A stretch of 64,000 bases of DNA, from assembly GCF_009707545.1 (NCBI RefSeq), contig NZ_WLYK01000001.1, positions 744,001 through 808,000 of the forward strand, written 5' to 3'. The stretch's first letter is position 1. Each line of letters opens with the position of its first letter. Under the pieces are notes generated by a model, which was not told where the DNA came from, did not search any database, and saw only the letters and a list, made by a program, of their open reading frames with translations. The stretch is from Nakamurella alba (lineage in GTDB: Bacteria; Actinomycetota; Actinomycetes; Mycobacteriales; Nakamurellaceae). The position numbers and the translations under genes are program-made. Below are positions 11,693 through 20,500 of this stretch, piece after piece.

Positions 11693-11867
11693 GGGGTCAC
11701 GCCTTCCTCCGCACTGCCGGTCCGTCCCGTTCGGGTGGGCCTGCGCGAAGCGCCGACGTCCCGTCCCGGACTGCGCTATTTTGGCACGGTCGGGTGGGGG
11801 CGCGTTCCGGTTGTCCCCAGACCGCAGGTCACAGAGCCGGTCGGGGGACCGGTAGGGGGAGCAGGTC

Positions 11868-12584
11868 GTGAAGATCGTCGTACCGTCGCGCGCCCGGGGG
11901 CGGAAGTCACCGACCTCCGGCGACCGCCCGCAGTCACCACCGCCGGCCGCGGCGGATCCACCGGCCCCGGTGCCGCGCCGGATGACCCGCCCGAGGTGGT
12001 GGGACCCGCGGATCCTGGCCGGACTGCTGCTGGTGGTGGGGTCGGTGGTGCTCGGCGCGAAGGTCGTCGGCGCTGCGGACCGGACGGCCCCGGTGTGGTC
12101 CGTCACCCGCGATCTGGCGACCGGGACCGTGCTCACCGCAGAGGATCTCGCCGTCGTCCGGGTCAAGCTCGACGACACGGCGGACCGGTACCTGGCCGGC
12201 GCCGCCCCGCCGGTCGGCCTCGCGCTGACCCGGCCGGTGGACGTGGGCGAGCTGCTGCCGGCGTCCGCGGTCCGGCCGGCGCCGGACCACCGGGTGCTGG
12301 TGTTCGGCGTGACCCCGGAGGACATGCCGCCCGGTGTGGGGCACGGCTCGGTGGTGGACCTCTACCTGGAGGTCGCAGGGCGGTCGGGGGAGCGGGCCAC
12401 CACCGACCTGCTCGCCGCCGGGGTGACGGTGCAGTCGGTCGCCGGACCGGCGTCCGGTGGGCTGTCCGGGGCCGCCACCGACGACTACCAGGTGGCAGTG
12501 GCGCTGCCGCCGGCAGCCGCGGACGACCTGATCCGGGCGCTGCCGACCGGGACGGTCCGGTTGCTGGTGCGGAGCGCGCCATGA
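11868..12584 (+). CDS. SAF-domain membrane protein (RcpC/CpaB-like)
   Basis: The protein is 238 residues, from GTG 11868 with a purine-rich GGGGGAG upstream. A basic, Pro-rich N-terminal tail precedes one membrane segment at about 49-69. The SAF domain is at about 73-135 (WSVTRDLATGTVLTAEDLAVVRV ... GLALTRPVDVGELL). The rest resembles the RcpC/CpaB segment of Tad/Flp pilus systems. The stop overlaps the start of the next gene (ATGA), and that gene is a CpaE/MinD-like ATPase, supporting a shared envelope-associated function. No TadA, TadB/C or pilin gene is in the window, so a pilus role is unproven. Confidence 0.72.
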   Translation: MKIVVPSRARGRKSPTSGDRPQSPPPAAADPPAPVPRRMTRPRWWDPRILAGLLLVVGSVVLGAKVVGAADRTAPVWSVTRDLATGTVLTAEDLAVVRVKLDDTADRYLAGAAPPVGLALTRPVDVGELLPASAVRPAPDHRVLVFGVTPEDMPPGVGHGSVVDLYLEVAGRSGERATTDLLAAGVTVQSVAGPASGGLSGAATDDYQVAVALPPAAADDLIRALPTGTVRLLVRSAP

Positions 12585-13864
12585 CCGCCGGGCTGCTCAC
12601 GGCCGGCGGTGGCCGACAGTGGGAGAGCGACCTGGTCGCCCTCCTCGACCGACCCGGCGGTCCGTTCCGGGTGGTGCAGCGCTGCGCCGATCTCGCCGAT
12701 GTACTGGCCGAGGCGGTGACCGGCCGGGCCGCCGCCGTCGTGCTGTCCGACGGGCTCCGGCGGCTGGACACCGATGCGGTGCAACGACTCCGGGTCTCCG
12801 GGGTCGCCGTGGTGGCGGTGCACACCGCCGGCGACCAGCGTGCGCCGGTCCGGTTGGACCGGATCGGCATCGACGCGGTGGTGGCCGACGACGCCGGACC
12901 CGATGCCCTGGTCGCGGTGCTGCGGGAGGCGCTGCTGGATCTGACACCGCCGTCGTTGCCGGGGGTCTCGGACCCGGAGCGGGCACTGGACGCCGCGCCC
13001 CGCCGCGATGCACCCGTGGCGTCGGACCCTTCGGACCTTTCGTGCGAGGGGAGCGGCGCCGGCGCGGTGGTGGCGGTCTGGGGCCCGACCGGGGCGCCGG
13101 GGCGGAGCACGGTGGCGGCCGGGCTCGCGGTGGCGGCGGCCGCGGCCGGCACGCCGACACTGCTGGTCGACGCCGACGTCTACGGCGGGGTGCTGTCCGC
13201 CGCCTTCGGGCTGCTGGACGAGTCACCCGGCCTGACCGGTGCCTGCCGGGCAGCGGCGGGCGGCCGGCTCGACCGGACGGAGCTCACCCGGCTGAGCTGG
13301 CGCCTCGCTCCGGGACTCTCGCTGCTGAGCGGCATCTCGCGGCCGGACCGGTGGCCGGAGGTGCGCCCCTCCGCAGTACCAGGGGTGCTGCAGGTGGCCC
13401 GCAGCTGCGCGGCACTGACCGTGCTGGACACCGGGTTCTGCCTCGAGGTGGACGAGGAGCTGTCCTTCGACACCATGGCCCCGCGACGCAACGGCGCCAC
13501 CCTGGCGGCGCTGGCCGGCGCCGACGTCGTGCTGGCGGTCGGCTCGGCGGACCCGCCCGGGATCGAGCGCCTGGTCCGCGGTCTCGACGAACTCGCCGAG
13601 CGGGTGCCGGAGGCGGACGTGCGGGTGGTACTGAACCGGGTGCGGCGGGACGCGGCGGGCCGGGTGGAGGCGCAGGACGCGTTCGCCAGGTTCAGTGCGC
13701 TGCCGGTGGTGGCGCTGCTGCCCGAGGACCGGGCGGTGACGGACCGGGCCTGGCGGCAGGCCCGGCCGGTCGCCGACATCGCGCCCGCCGCCCCGTTGGT
13801 GAAAGGGCTGGCGGCGCTCGCCGACTTCTGCGCGGCGGTTCCGGCTCGCGACCGCACCGGGTGA
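12581..13864 (+). CDS. MinD/CpaE-like ATPase with altered Walker A
   Basis: The protein is 427 residues. The start is ATG 12581, inside the stop of the SAF gene. Residues 1-150 form a receiver-like N-terminal domain without an obvious phospho-acceptor, as in CpaE/TadZ. The C-terminal part is a MinD/ParA-type P-loop domain: GPTGAPGRST at about 168-177, DADVYGGVLSAAFGL as the A' region, and a VLNRVRRD segment. Normally this class has KGGxGKT; here both the signature Lys and the P-loop Lys are absent, the latter being Arg. TadZ-like proteins often have weak ATPase sites, so a localisation role at the membrane with the SAF protein is the likeliest reading. Confidence 0.7.
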   Translation: MTAGLLTAGGGRQWESDLVALLDRPGGPFRVVQRCADLADVLAEAVTGRAAAVVLSDGLRRLDTDAVQRLRVSGVAVVAVHTAGDQRAPVRLDRIGIDAVVADDAGPDALVAVLREALLDLTPPSLPGVSDPERALDAAPRRDAPVASDPSDLSCEGSGAGAVVAVWGPTGAPGRSTVAAGLAVAAAAAGTPTLLVDADVYGGVLSAAFGLLDESPGLTGACRAAAGGRLDRTELTRLSWRLAPGLSLLSGISRPDRWPEVRPSAVPGVLQVARSCAALTVLDTGFCLEVDEELSFDTMAPRRNGATLAALAGADVVLAVGSADPPGIERLVRGLDELAERVPEADVRVVLNRVRRDAAGRVEAQDAFARFSALPVVALLPEDRAVTDRAWRQARPVADIAPAAPLVKGLAALADFCAAVPARDRTG

Positions 13865-13885
13865 GGCCTGTGCCACGATGACCGC

Positions 13886-15355
13886 ATGACCGATCGGCTC
13901 TCCGCCGTCGACGCCGCGTTCCTCTACGCCGAGGACGGCTCGACCCCGCTGCATGTGGGTGGTGTGGTCATCCTGGAGCCGGATGCGCCGGAGGGGTCGG
14001 GCTCGGAGTACGAGGACATCGTCGACCTGATCCGGTCCCGGCTGTCCCTGGTCCCGCGGTACCGGCAGAAGGTGCGGTTCGTCCCCGGCCGGCTGGCCCG
14101 CCCGGTCTGGGTGGACGACGACGCCTTCGACCTGACCTACCACGTGCGGCGGTCCGCGCTGCCGCGGCCGGGCACGATGGACCAGCTGGATGACCTGGTG
14201 GGGCGCTTGATCTCCCGGCCGCTGGACCGCACCCGCCCGCTCTGGGAGATCTACGTGATCGAGGGACTGGCCGACGGCCGGGTCGCCCTGGTCAACAAGA
14301 CGCACCACGCCATGGTCGACCGGATCGGTGCCGTCGACGTCGCCGCCGCGATCCTGGACGTCACCCGCCGGCCGCGCCGGTTGCCGGAGCAGCCGTGGAT
14401 GCCGCTGCCGCCACCCAGTGACGTCGACCTGGTGGTGGACGCGGTGGCCGACCTGACCAGCCGGCCGTCGGGGGCGATGGACCTGGTGCGGCTGGCCGCG
14501 ATGGACGTGCGGTCGACGGTGGCCAAGGTCGGCCACTTCGCCGGGGCCTCGGTGGAACTGGTCCGCCGGACGGTGAAGCCGGCCCCGAGGTCGGTGCTGA
14601 ACGTGACCAAGAGCGGGCAGCGGCGGTTCGCCACGTCGCAGGTCCGGCTGGCGGACCTGAAGACGATCCGCTCCACCCACGGCGGCTCGCTCAACGACGT
14701 CATCCTCGCCGTGATCACCGGGGCGCTGCGCACCTGGCTGCTCTCGCACGGTGAGCCGGTGACCCCGACCACCGTGCTGCGGGCGTTGGTGCCGGTGTCC
14801 CTGCAGCCGGGGCGGCGTGACGAGGCGGGGGAGAGCGCCGTCGACCCGCAGGCGCCGGTCACTTCCTACCTGCTCGACATGCCGGTCGCCGAGCCGAATC
14901 CCGCGATGCGGCTGCACCAGGTGTCGTTCGCGATGGGCGCGCAGCTGGAGGCCGGGCGGCAGATGGGCGCCGACGCGCTGATCGGGCTCGGGCGGTTCGC
15001 CCCGCCGACGCTGCACGCCCTCGGCGCCCGGGTGGCCGGGCAGCTGTCCGGCCGGATGTACAACGTGCTGGTCACCAACGCCCCCGGCCCGCAGGCCCCG
15101 CTGTACGCCGCCGGGCGCACCGTGGCCGCCATGTACCCGGTGGCGCCGTTGGCCTCCGGGCAGGCGCTGGCGGTCGCGATCACCTCCTACAACGGCGGGG
15201 TCTTCTTCGGGGTGACCGCCGACCGGGACGCCATCCCCGACATCGAGGAGTTCGCCGACCACATCGGCGAGGCCGTCGAGGAACTGCTGCCCGTGCCGGA
15301 CCCACCGGCCGGCAAGGCCGCGCCCAGGCGCGGCAGGAAGCGAGCCACCGACTGA
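13886..15355 (+). CDS. WS/DGAT-family acyltransferase
   Basis: The protein is 489 residues, the normal length for wax ester synthase/acyl-CoA:diacylglycerol acyltransferase. The N-terminal motif RLSAVDAAFLYAE, PLDRTRPLWE, SLNDVILAVITGALR and the NAPGP segment (VTNAPGPQAPL) are all present. The active-site motif HHxxxDG reads H140-H141-A-M-V-D145-R146, so the general-base His and Asp are kept but the Gly is Arg. The family makes triacylglycerol or wax esters at the inner membrane face. The position matches Rv3233c/Rv3234c of M. tuberculosis. The ATG of the next gene overlaps its stop. Confidence 0.88.
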   Translation: MTDRLSAVDAAFLYAEDGSTPLHVGGVVILEPDAPEGSGSEYEDIVDLIRSRLSLVPRYRQKVRFVPGRLARPVWVDDDAFDLTYHVRRSALPRPGTMDQLDDLVGRLISRPLDRTRPLWEIYVIEGLADGRVALVNKTHHAMVDRIGAVDVAAAILDVTRRPRRLPEQPWMPLPPPSDVDLVVDAVADLTSRPSGAMDLVRLAAMDVRSTVAKVGHFAGASVELVRRTVKPAPRSVLNVTKSGQRRFATSQVRLADLKTIRSTHGGSLNDVILAVITGALRTWLLSHGEPVTPTTVLRALVPVSLQPGRRDEAGESAVDPQAPVTSYLLDMPVAEPNPAMRLHQVSFAMGAQLEAGRQMGADALIGLGRFAPPTLHALGARVAGQLSGRMYNVLVTNAPGPQAPLYAAGRTVAAMYPVAPLASGQALAVAITSYNGGVFFGVTADRDAIPDIEEFADHIGEAVEELLPVPDPPAGKAAPRRGRKRATD

Positions 15356-15849
15356 TGCGGGTCTACCTGCCGCTGACCGTGTCCCGGCTGCGGGCCGCCG
15401 TGCCCACCGCGCAGTTCGGCGCCGCCGGGGAGGTGGTGTTCGCCGTCACCGACGGCCTGCGCGCCGAGTACCCCGGCGCCGACGACGACGAGCTGGAGTA
15501 CCTGGCGATGGCCGACGCCGCGCGCGCCTCGCTCCGGCTGCTCGCCGCTGAGGACGGCCCGGACTGGCTGCGGGTGGTGCTGGCGGCGGACGTCGAGGGG
15601 CTCACCCCGGCAAGCGATCTCGACCGGGCCGCTGCCCGGCTCGGCGGCACCATCCCGTGGAAGCGGGTGGCCAGCGTGCACATCGACGGGGCCGACGCGG
15701 CCGCGGTGGTGCAGGAGGCGGCCGGCGCGGTGGACGCCGCCGATCTCGGTGACATCGATGCGGAGTACGCCGTCGGCAGCGCGGAGGACCTCGACCTGGC
15801 CTGGTACGGCCCCGGCGAGGTGCGGTTCCTGCTGGAGGACCTGAGCTGA
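15355..15849 (+). CDS. Conserved actinobacterial protein (DUF6912-like, Rv3231c-like)
   Basis: The protein is 164 residues, starting at an ATG that overlaps the stop of the acyltransferase gene. It begins MRVYLPLTVSRLRAAV and has a central segment DDDELEYLAMADAARASLRLL and an acidic C-terminal half ending AWYGPGEVRFLLEDLS. This matches from memory the small DUF6912 family found next to SecA/AroA regions of actinobacteria (Rv3231c in M. tuberculosis). There is no transmembrane segment, metal motif or nucleotide-binding motif. Function unknown. It is followed by a strong terminator. Confidence 0.68.
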   Translation: MRVYLPLTVSRLRAAVPTAQFGAAGEVVFAVTDGLRAEYPGADDDELEYLAMADAARASLRLLAAEDGPDWLRVVLAADVEGLTPASDLDRAAARLGGTIPWKRVASVHIDGADAAAVVQEAAGAVDAADLGDIDAEYAVGSAEDLDLAWYGPGEVRFLLEDLS

Positions 15850-15885
15850 CCTGGGTCCGGCCTTCGGAAAGACACCGGAAACGAC

Positions 15886-15923
15886 TCCGCCCGGTTAGTT
15901 GAGACGTCAACTAACCGGGCGGA
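15886..15923. terminator. Bidirectional terminator between convergent genes
   Basis: Perfect 17-bp arms (15886-15902 and 15907-15923) surround a GACG loop and are followed on the plus strand by TCTTTT. It lies between two convergent stops (15849 and 15955). The stem top contains GTTGA-N4-TCAAC, the same core as the palindrome in front of yceI at 16595. Confidence 0.8.
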
Positions 15924-15954
15924 AGTCTTTTCACCGGCCGTGCGGCCGGGTGGA

Positions 15955-16503
15955 TCAGGCGTTCTTGGTGAACTCCAGCTCGAGGTCGATCTCGACCTTG
16001 TCGGCCACGACCGAGTTGCCGGCACCGAAGGCGGCGCTGAAGGACACGCCGTACTCCTTGCGGCTGATCGAGGTCTTGGCGGAGAAGCCGATCCGCTCGG
16101 CGCCGTAGGCGTCGGTGGTGGCGCCCAGGAACTCGGTGGTCAGCTCGACCGGCTTGCTGGTGCCACGGATGGTCAGGTCGCCCAGCAGGACGAACTCGTC
16201 GCCGTCGAAGTCCTTGACGCCGGTGGACACGAAGGTGATCTCCGGGTGCTCCTCGACGTGCAGGAAGTCCTCGGACTTGACGTGCTGGTCGCGCTGCTCC
16301 TGGTTGGTGGAGACGCTGGTGGCGTCGATGACGGCGGTGACGGTGCCGTCGGCCAGGCCCGACTCCGGGACGACCAGCTCGGCCGACTTCAGGGTGAACG
16401 AACCCTTGGCCTTGCCGACCGCCATGTGACGGACCTTGAAGCTGACGTCGGAGTGGATCGCGTCCGCGGTCCAGGTGCCGGTGAGGGTGGTGGTGCTGGT
16501 CAT
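15955..16503 (-). CDS. YceI-family protein
   Basis: The protein is 182 residues. ATG at 16503 has GGAGG nine bases upstream. It starts TLTGTWTADAIHSDVSFKVRH, the usual YceI opening, and keeps the eight-stranded lipocalin-like pattern, including GSFTLKSAELVV, EHPEITFVST and RKEYGVSFSAAF. The family binds long isoprenoid or fatty chains in a hydrophobic barrel. There is no signal peptide, so it is a cytoplasmic member, as is common in actinobacteria. Two palindromes upstream (16595-16608 and 16638-16651) suggest a repressor; no MarR-type gene is adjacent. Confidence 0.88.
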   Translation of the reverse strand: MTSTTTLTGTWTADAIHSDVSFKVRHMAVGKAKGSFTLKSAELVVPESGLADGTVTAVIDATSVSTNQEQRDQHVKSEDFLHVEEHPEITFVSTGVKDFDGDEFVLLGDLTIRGTSKPVELTTEFLGATTDAYGAERIGFSAKTSISRKEYGVSFSAAFGAGNSVVADKVEIDLELEFTKNA

Positions 16504-16594
16504 GGTGTGCCTCCGGGCTGGTCTGCGCCGCGACTCTCGCGGTGCTGGTCTGTGGTGCTTCTCAGCGGAATTGCTGCTGGCCTGGCCGGTCGCT

Positions 16595-16608
16595 GTTGAT
16601 GTGTCAAC
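16595..16608. promoter_or_regulatory. Operator-like palindrome 1 upstream of yceI
   Basis: GTTGA-TGTG-TCAAC, 92 bp upstream of the yceI start. The five-base arms and four-base spacer fit a MarR-type half-site arrangement. The same core is found in the terminator stem at 15886-15923. Confidence 0.45.
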
Positions 16609-16637
16609 GACTTCCTGGCCGAGCATAGGGGCAGAAC

Positions 16638-16651
16638 GGTGACGTGTCACC
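16638..16651. promoter_or_regulatory. Operator-like palindrome 2 in the yceI/SGNH gap
   Basis: GGTGAC-GT-GTCACC, six-base perfect arms, lies 29 bp beyond palindrome 1 in the 300-bp divergent gap. Both palindromes contain TGA-N(2-4)-TCA. It could serve yceI, the divergent SGNH hydrolase gene, or both. The rest of the gap shows no coding potential. Confidence 0.4.
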
Positions 16652-16803
16652 TTTCATTCCCGAGGAATCCTGTTCCGGCTGGTGAGGGAGATGGTGATCG
16701 TCGCCACACCGCCCCCGGATCCGGTGGCGGCCGGGCTGCGGAGCGGGGTTACCGGCGAGTAGCCTGCTGCCGGTCGGACGTGCCCGGAGAAGATCGGAGA
16801 ATC

Positions 16804-17559
16804 ATGGGTCTGCAGCGCACGCGGTTCGTCGCGATCGGCGACAGCTTCACCGAGGGCCTGGGCGATGCGCGGGCCGACGGCTCGCTGCGGGGGTGGGCCG
16901 ACCTGGTCGCCCCGGAGGTCGCCGGCGAGTACGCCAACCTGGCGATCCGCGGCAAGCTGCTCGGCGCGATCATCGACGAGCAACTGGAACCGGCGCTGGA
17001 GCTGGAGCCCGACCTCGTCACCTTCGCCGGTGGCGGCAACGACGTGCTGCGCCCGCGCGCCGACCTGGTGACCCTGCGACGGCTGTACGACCTGACGGTG
17101 GCCCGGCTGGTCGACTCGGGCGCCTCGGTGGTGCTGTTCACCGGCGCCGACCCGTCGGCCAACCTGCCGCTCGGCGCGGTGGTGAGGTCCCACGGTGACC
17201 GGTACTGCGACATGATCCGCGAGGTCGCCGCCCGGCGGGGTGCGCTGCTGGTGGACCTGTGGGCCGTCGACGAGCTGCGCGACCTGCGGTTCTGGGCCGC
17301 CGACCACCTGCACCTCAATGCCGCCGGGCACGCCCGGGTCGCCGGCAGGGAGCTGGACGTGCTGGACCTGCCGGTCCCGGCCGGCTGGACCGCGCCGGTA
17401 CCGCCGGTGCCGCCGTCGGCGAAGCCGGTGCGCGACCAGGTGCACTACTACCGCGAGTTCGTCGGCCCCTGGGTACAGCGCCGGTTGACCGGCCGCTCCT
17501 CCGGCGACCACCGCAGTCCCAAGATCCCGGCGCCGGTCACCCCCTCGCTGCTGGGCTGA
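16804..17559 (+). CDS. SGNH/GDSL-family hydrolase
   Basis: The protein is 251 residues. ATG 16804 gives MGLQRTRFVAIGDSFTEGLG, with the block I nucleophile Ser14 in GDSFTEG. Block III is GGGNDVL and block V is ADHLHLN, carrying the catalytic Asp and His. Block II Gly lies in NLAIRGK. There is no signal peptide, so this is a cytoplasmic esterase/lipase-type member. Substrate unknown. The stop lies 23 nt inside the convergent FHA-FtsK gene. Confidence 0.88.
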   Translation: MGLQRTRFVAIGDSFTEGLGDARADGSLRGWADLVAPEVAGEYANLAIRGKLLGAIIDEQLEPALELEPDLVTFAGGGNDVLRPRADLVTLRRLYDLTVARLVDSGASVVLFTGADPSANLPLGAVVRSHGDRYCDMIREVAARRGALLVDLWAVDELRDLRFWAADHLHLNAAGHARVAGRELDVLDLPVPAGWTAPVPPVPPSAKPVRDQVHYYREFVGPWVQRRLTGRSSGDHRSPKIPAPVTPSLLG

Positions 17560-20500
17560 TGTCCGGCCGCCCATCGGGCACCGCCACCTGGACCGGCACC
17601 GCGGACCCGTCGAGCACCCAGAACCCCTGCCCGGGGCGGGGTTCGGCCGACCGTCGTGGCAGTGTCGTGTCCAGCAACGACCCGTCGGCCGGGGTGGGCT
17701 GCAGCAGCAGGCCGGTCCGGTGGGCGCGCACCTCGGCGAGCAGCCCGCGCAGCGCCCGCTGGGCCTGCTCCGGCCGACAGCCGATCGCGAGGTACTGCCC
17801 GGGGCCGCAGATCTCGAGGTAACGGAGCAACAGCTCGGCGAGCGGCCCGTCCGGGACCGGGCCGTCGTGCACGAGCAGCAACGGGCCGGTGTGGTCGGTC
17901 AGGAACCTGTGTTCCGCGGCCGGATCCGTTCCCCGGACACGACGCGACGGCACCCCCTGCGATGCCAATGCCAGAGCCAGCGCGGCGAGGGCGGTGCTCA
18001 CCCCGGACCGGCGGGGACCGGCGACCAGGATGCCGCCGCCCGGCCCGGGCACCGGCAGGCCGACCGGTCCGGCGTCCTCCCCGCCGGGACCGATCACCGC
18101 GAGTCCCGGTGGAGCCGCGGGCCGCTCGGCCCATCCGAGGGACGTCGGCAGCGGCCGGACCACCACCGCCCCACCGACCGGCCGACCCGGCGGCGGTGTG
18201 TCCGGGCCGAGCAGGACCGCAGTGCTCATGCCGCCGATCCTCCCGCGACCGGGGCCGTCGACGGCCGGGTCCGCCAACTCGAGCACGGTGTCGAAGGACC
18301 GTGCGCTCCGGTGGTGCACCGCCCGCTCACCACCGCTCGCCACCACGTGCAGGCCCACCGGGCCGCCGCCCGCGACCATCTCGGCGAGCTGGCCGGACCC
18401 GGTGCCGAAGTCGGCCAGATCCAGTGCGGCGGTGATGGTCTCCCACCCGTCGAGGACGAGGACCAGCGGTGATCCGTCACCACCCGCTGCTCGTCCGGTC
18501 CACTCCCGGTGCAGCCGGCGGATCAGCACACCGACCAGAACCGGGTCCCGGCCGTCCAGGTGGGTCGCCGTGTGCGGCCAGTCGACGAGCGGTCGCAGTC
18601 CGCCGGTCGGATCGACGAGCAGCAGCTGCGCACCCTTCGCGGCGTGCAGGTGGGCCAACCGCCGCAGCGTGCTGCTCCGCCCGCTCCGGTTCGGCCCGGT
18701 GACCAGCACCGAACCGGACGGCAGTGGAACGTCCCGCTGCTCGGCGGATTCCGGGAGATCGGCGACGGCGAGACGGTGGTCGCCGGGTGCCGCGGTCAGC
18801 ACGGCCGGGAGCGGCGGCAGCCACGGGCGGTGCGGCGCCGGCAGCCCCTGCGCCGCCGCCGAGAGCGTCCGGACGAGGTCGTCGACATCGCGGGGGCCGG
18901 AGGATTCTCCGGCGGGCACCGGCATCCCGGACCGGCGGACCGTGGCCCGCACCGGGCGGTGCCCGGTGATGCGGGCGGTCTGCACCGGCCGCGGGCGTTC
19001 CGGGCCGCGCCGGAGGTAGGCCCGGCCCGGTAGGCCGAGGGGGATCGCGGCGGCGTCGGCCGATCCGAGAACGTCCAGCGAGTCGGCGGTCTCGCCCACC
19101 CGGAGGCAGATCCGGGTGGTGATGTTGGCCCGGATCGCGGCCGACACGACGCCGGCCGGCCGTTGCGTGGCCAGCACCAGGTGGATCCCCAGTGCCCGCC
19201 CGCGCCGGGCGAGATCGACCAGCCCGTCGAGGAAGTCGGGGAGTTCGGCGGCCAGGGTGGCGAACTCGTCGACCACCACCACCAGCGCCGCCGGTACCCC
19301 GACACCCGGCGGTCGGATCCGGCCCAGGGCAGCGAGATCGGGGACGGAGTGCTCGGCCAGGATCCGTTCCCGGCGGCGGAGCTCGGCGCGCAGGCCGGTC
19401 AGTGCCCGGGCGGCGGCGTGCTCGTCCAGGTCGGTGATCACACCGACCGTGTGCGGCAGCGCCGCCAGCGGACCGAAGGCCGCACCGCCCTTGTAGTCGA
19501 CCAGCAGGAAGGAGGTCTCGGCCGGCGGGGCGGACACCGCCAGCCCGGCCACCAGGGTCAGCAGCAGCTCGGACTTGCCGGCACCGGTGGTGCCGGCGAC
19601 CAGCAGGTGCGGTCCGTCGGCGGCCAGGTCCAGGACCGCCGTCGCACCGGGGGCGGCGCCCAGCACCGCGGTGCGGCCCGGCGTCCGCCAACCGGTCCGG
19701 ACCGTCGCCGGATCCGTCGGCCACGGCGCCAGGTCCCGCCGGTGCACGGCGGCGGGCAATCCGCCGGACCCGGTGCCGGTGCGGAGCCGCAGCGGAGCCA
19801 GGGCCCGTCCGGCCCTGGTCAGCAGGCCCGACCCGATCCCGGTCAGGTCGCACCACGCAGCGGTCCCGTCCGGCCCGTGCACCCTGACCCGGGTCCCGGC
19901 CACCTCGAGCACCAGGTCGCAGGGCTCCGGCAGCAGCAGCCGATCGGCGGCCGGCAGCACCGTCGTCAGACCCGGACCGGGTGGCCGGCGCGCGGGATCG
20001 TCCGGCCGGCCCCGGCGCACGACCACCCGGTACGGCGTGCCGTCCCCGGTGCCCAGGTGCGGTACGGGTGCGAGGGACCGGAGGCAGGGATCGCCGGGAC
20101 CCAGCTCGACGGCCAGGTCGGCGGGGGAGTACCGGGTGACCAGCTGCAGCAGCAGCCACCGCAGCAGGGACTCGACACCCGCGCCGGCACCGACGATCCC
20201 GAGCGTCCCGGCCATCGCGACGGTGATCGGCACCTCGTCGACCTCCGGTGGCGTGTGCCGGTCGATCAGGGCCGGCCGGCGGCCGGTGCCGATCACCACC
20301 CGGGGACCGGCCCGCTGTTCCCACAGCCGGAAGGATCCGGTCTCCGCCCGTCGCAGCAGGGTGGCCGGATCGTCGTGATACCGCCAGGACCGCCGCCGGT
20401 CGTCGGCGAGGGCGCCGGCGAGCACCGCTGCTTCGGCGAGGGTGTCGGCCCGGTGGTCGAGCCGGGCCCGGCGGTACCCGCGGCGCCCGGTGATCCGGTC

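Noticed and set aside
11868-13864. Tad/Flp pilus locus
   Set aside because: CpaB-like and CpaE-like genes are present but no ATPase TadA, TadB/C or pilin; only a partial module can be claimed.
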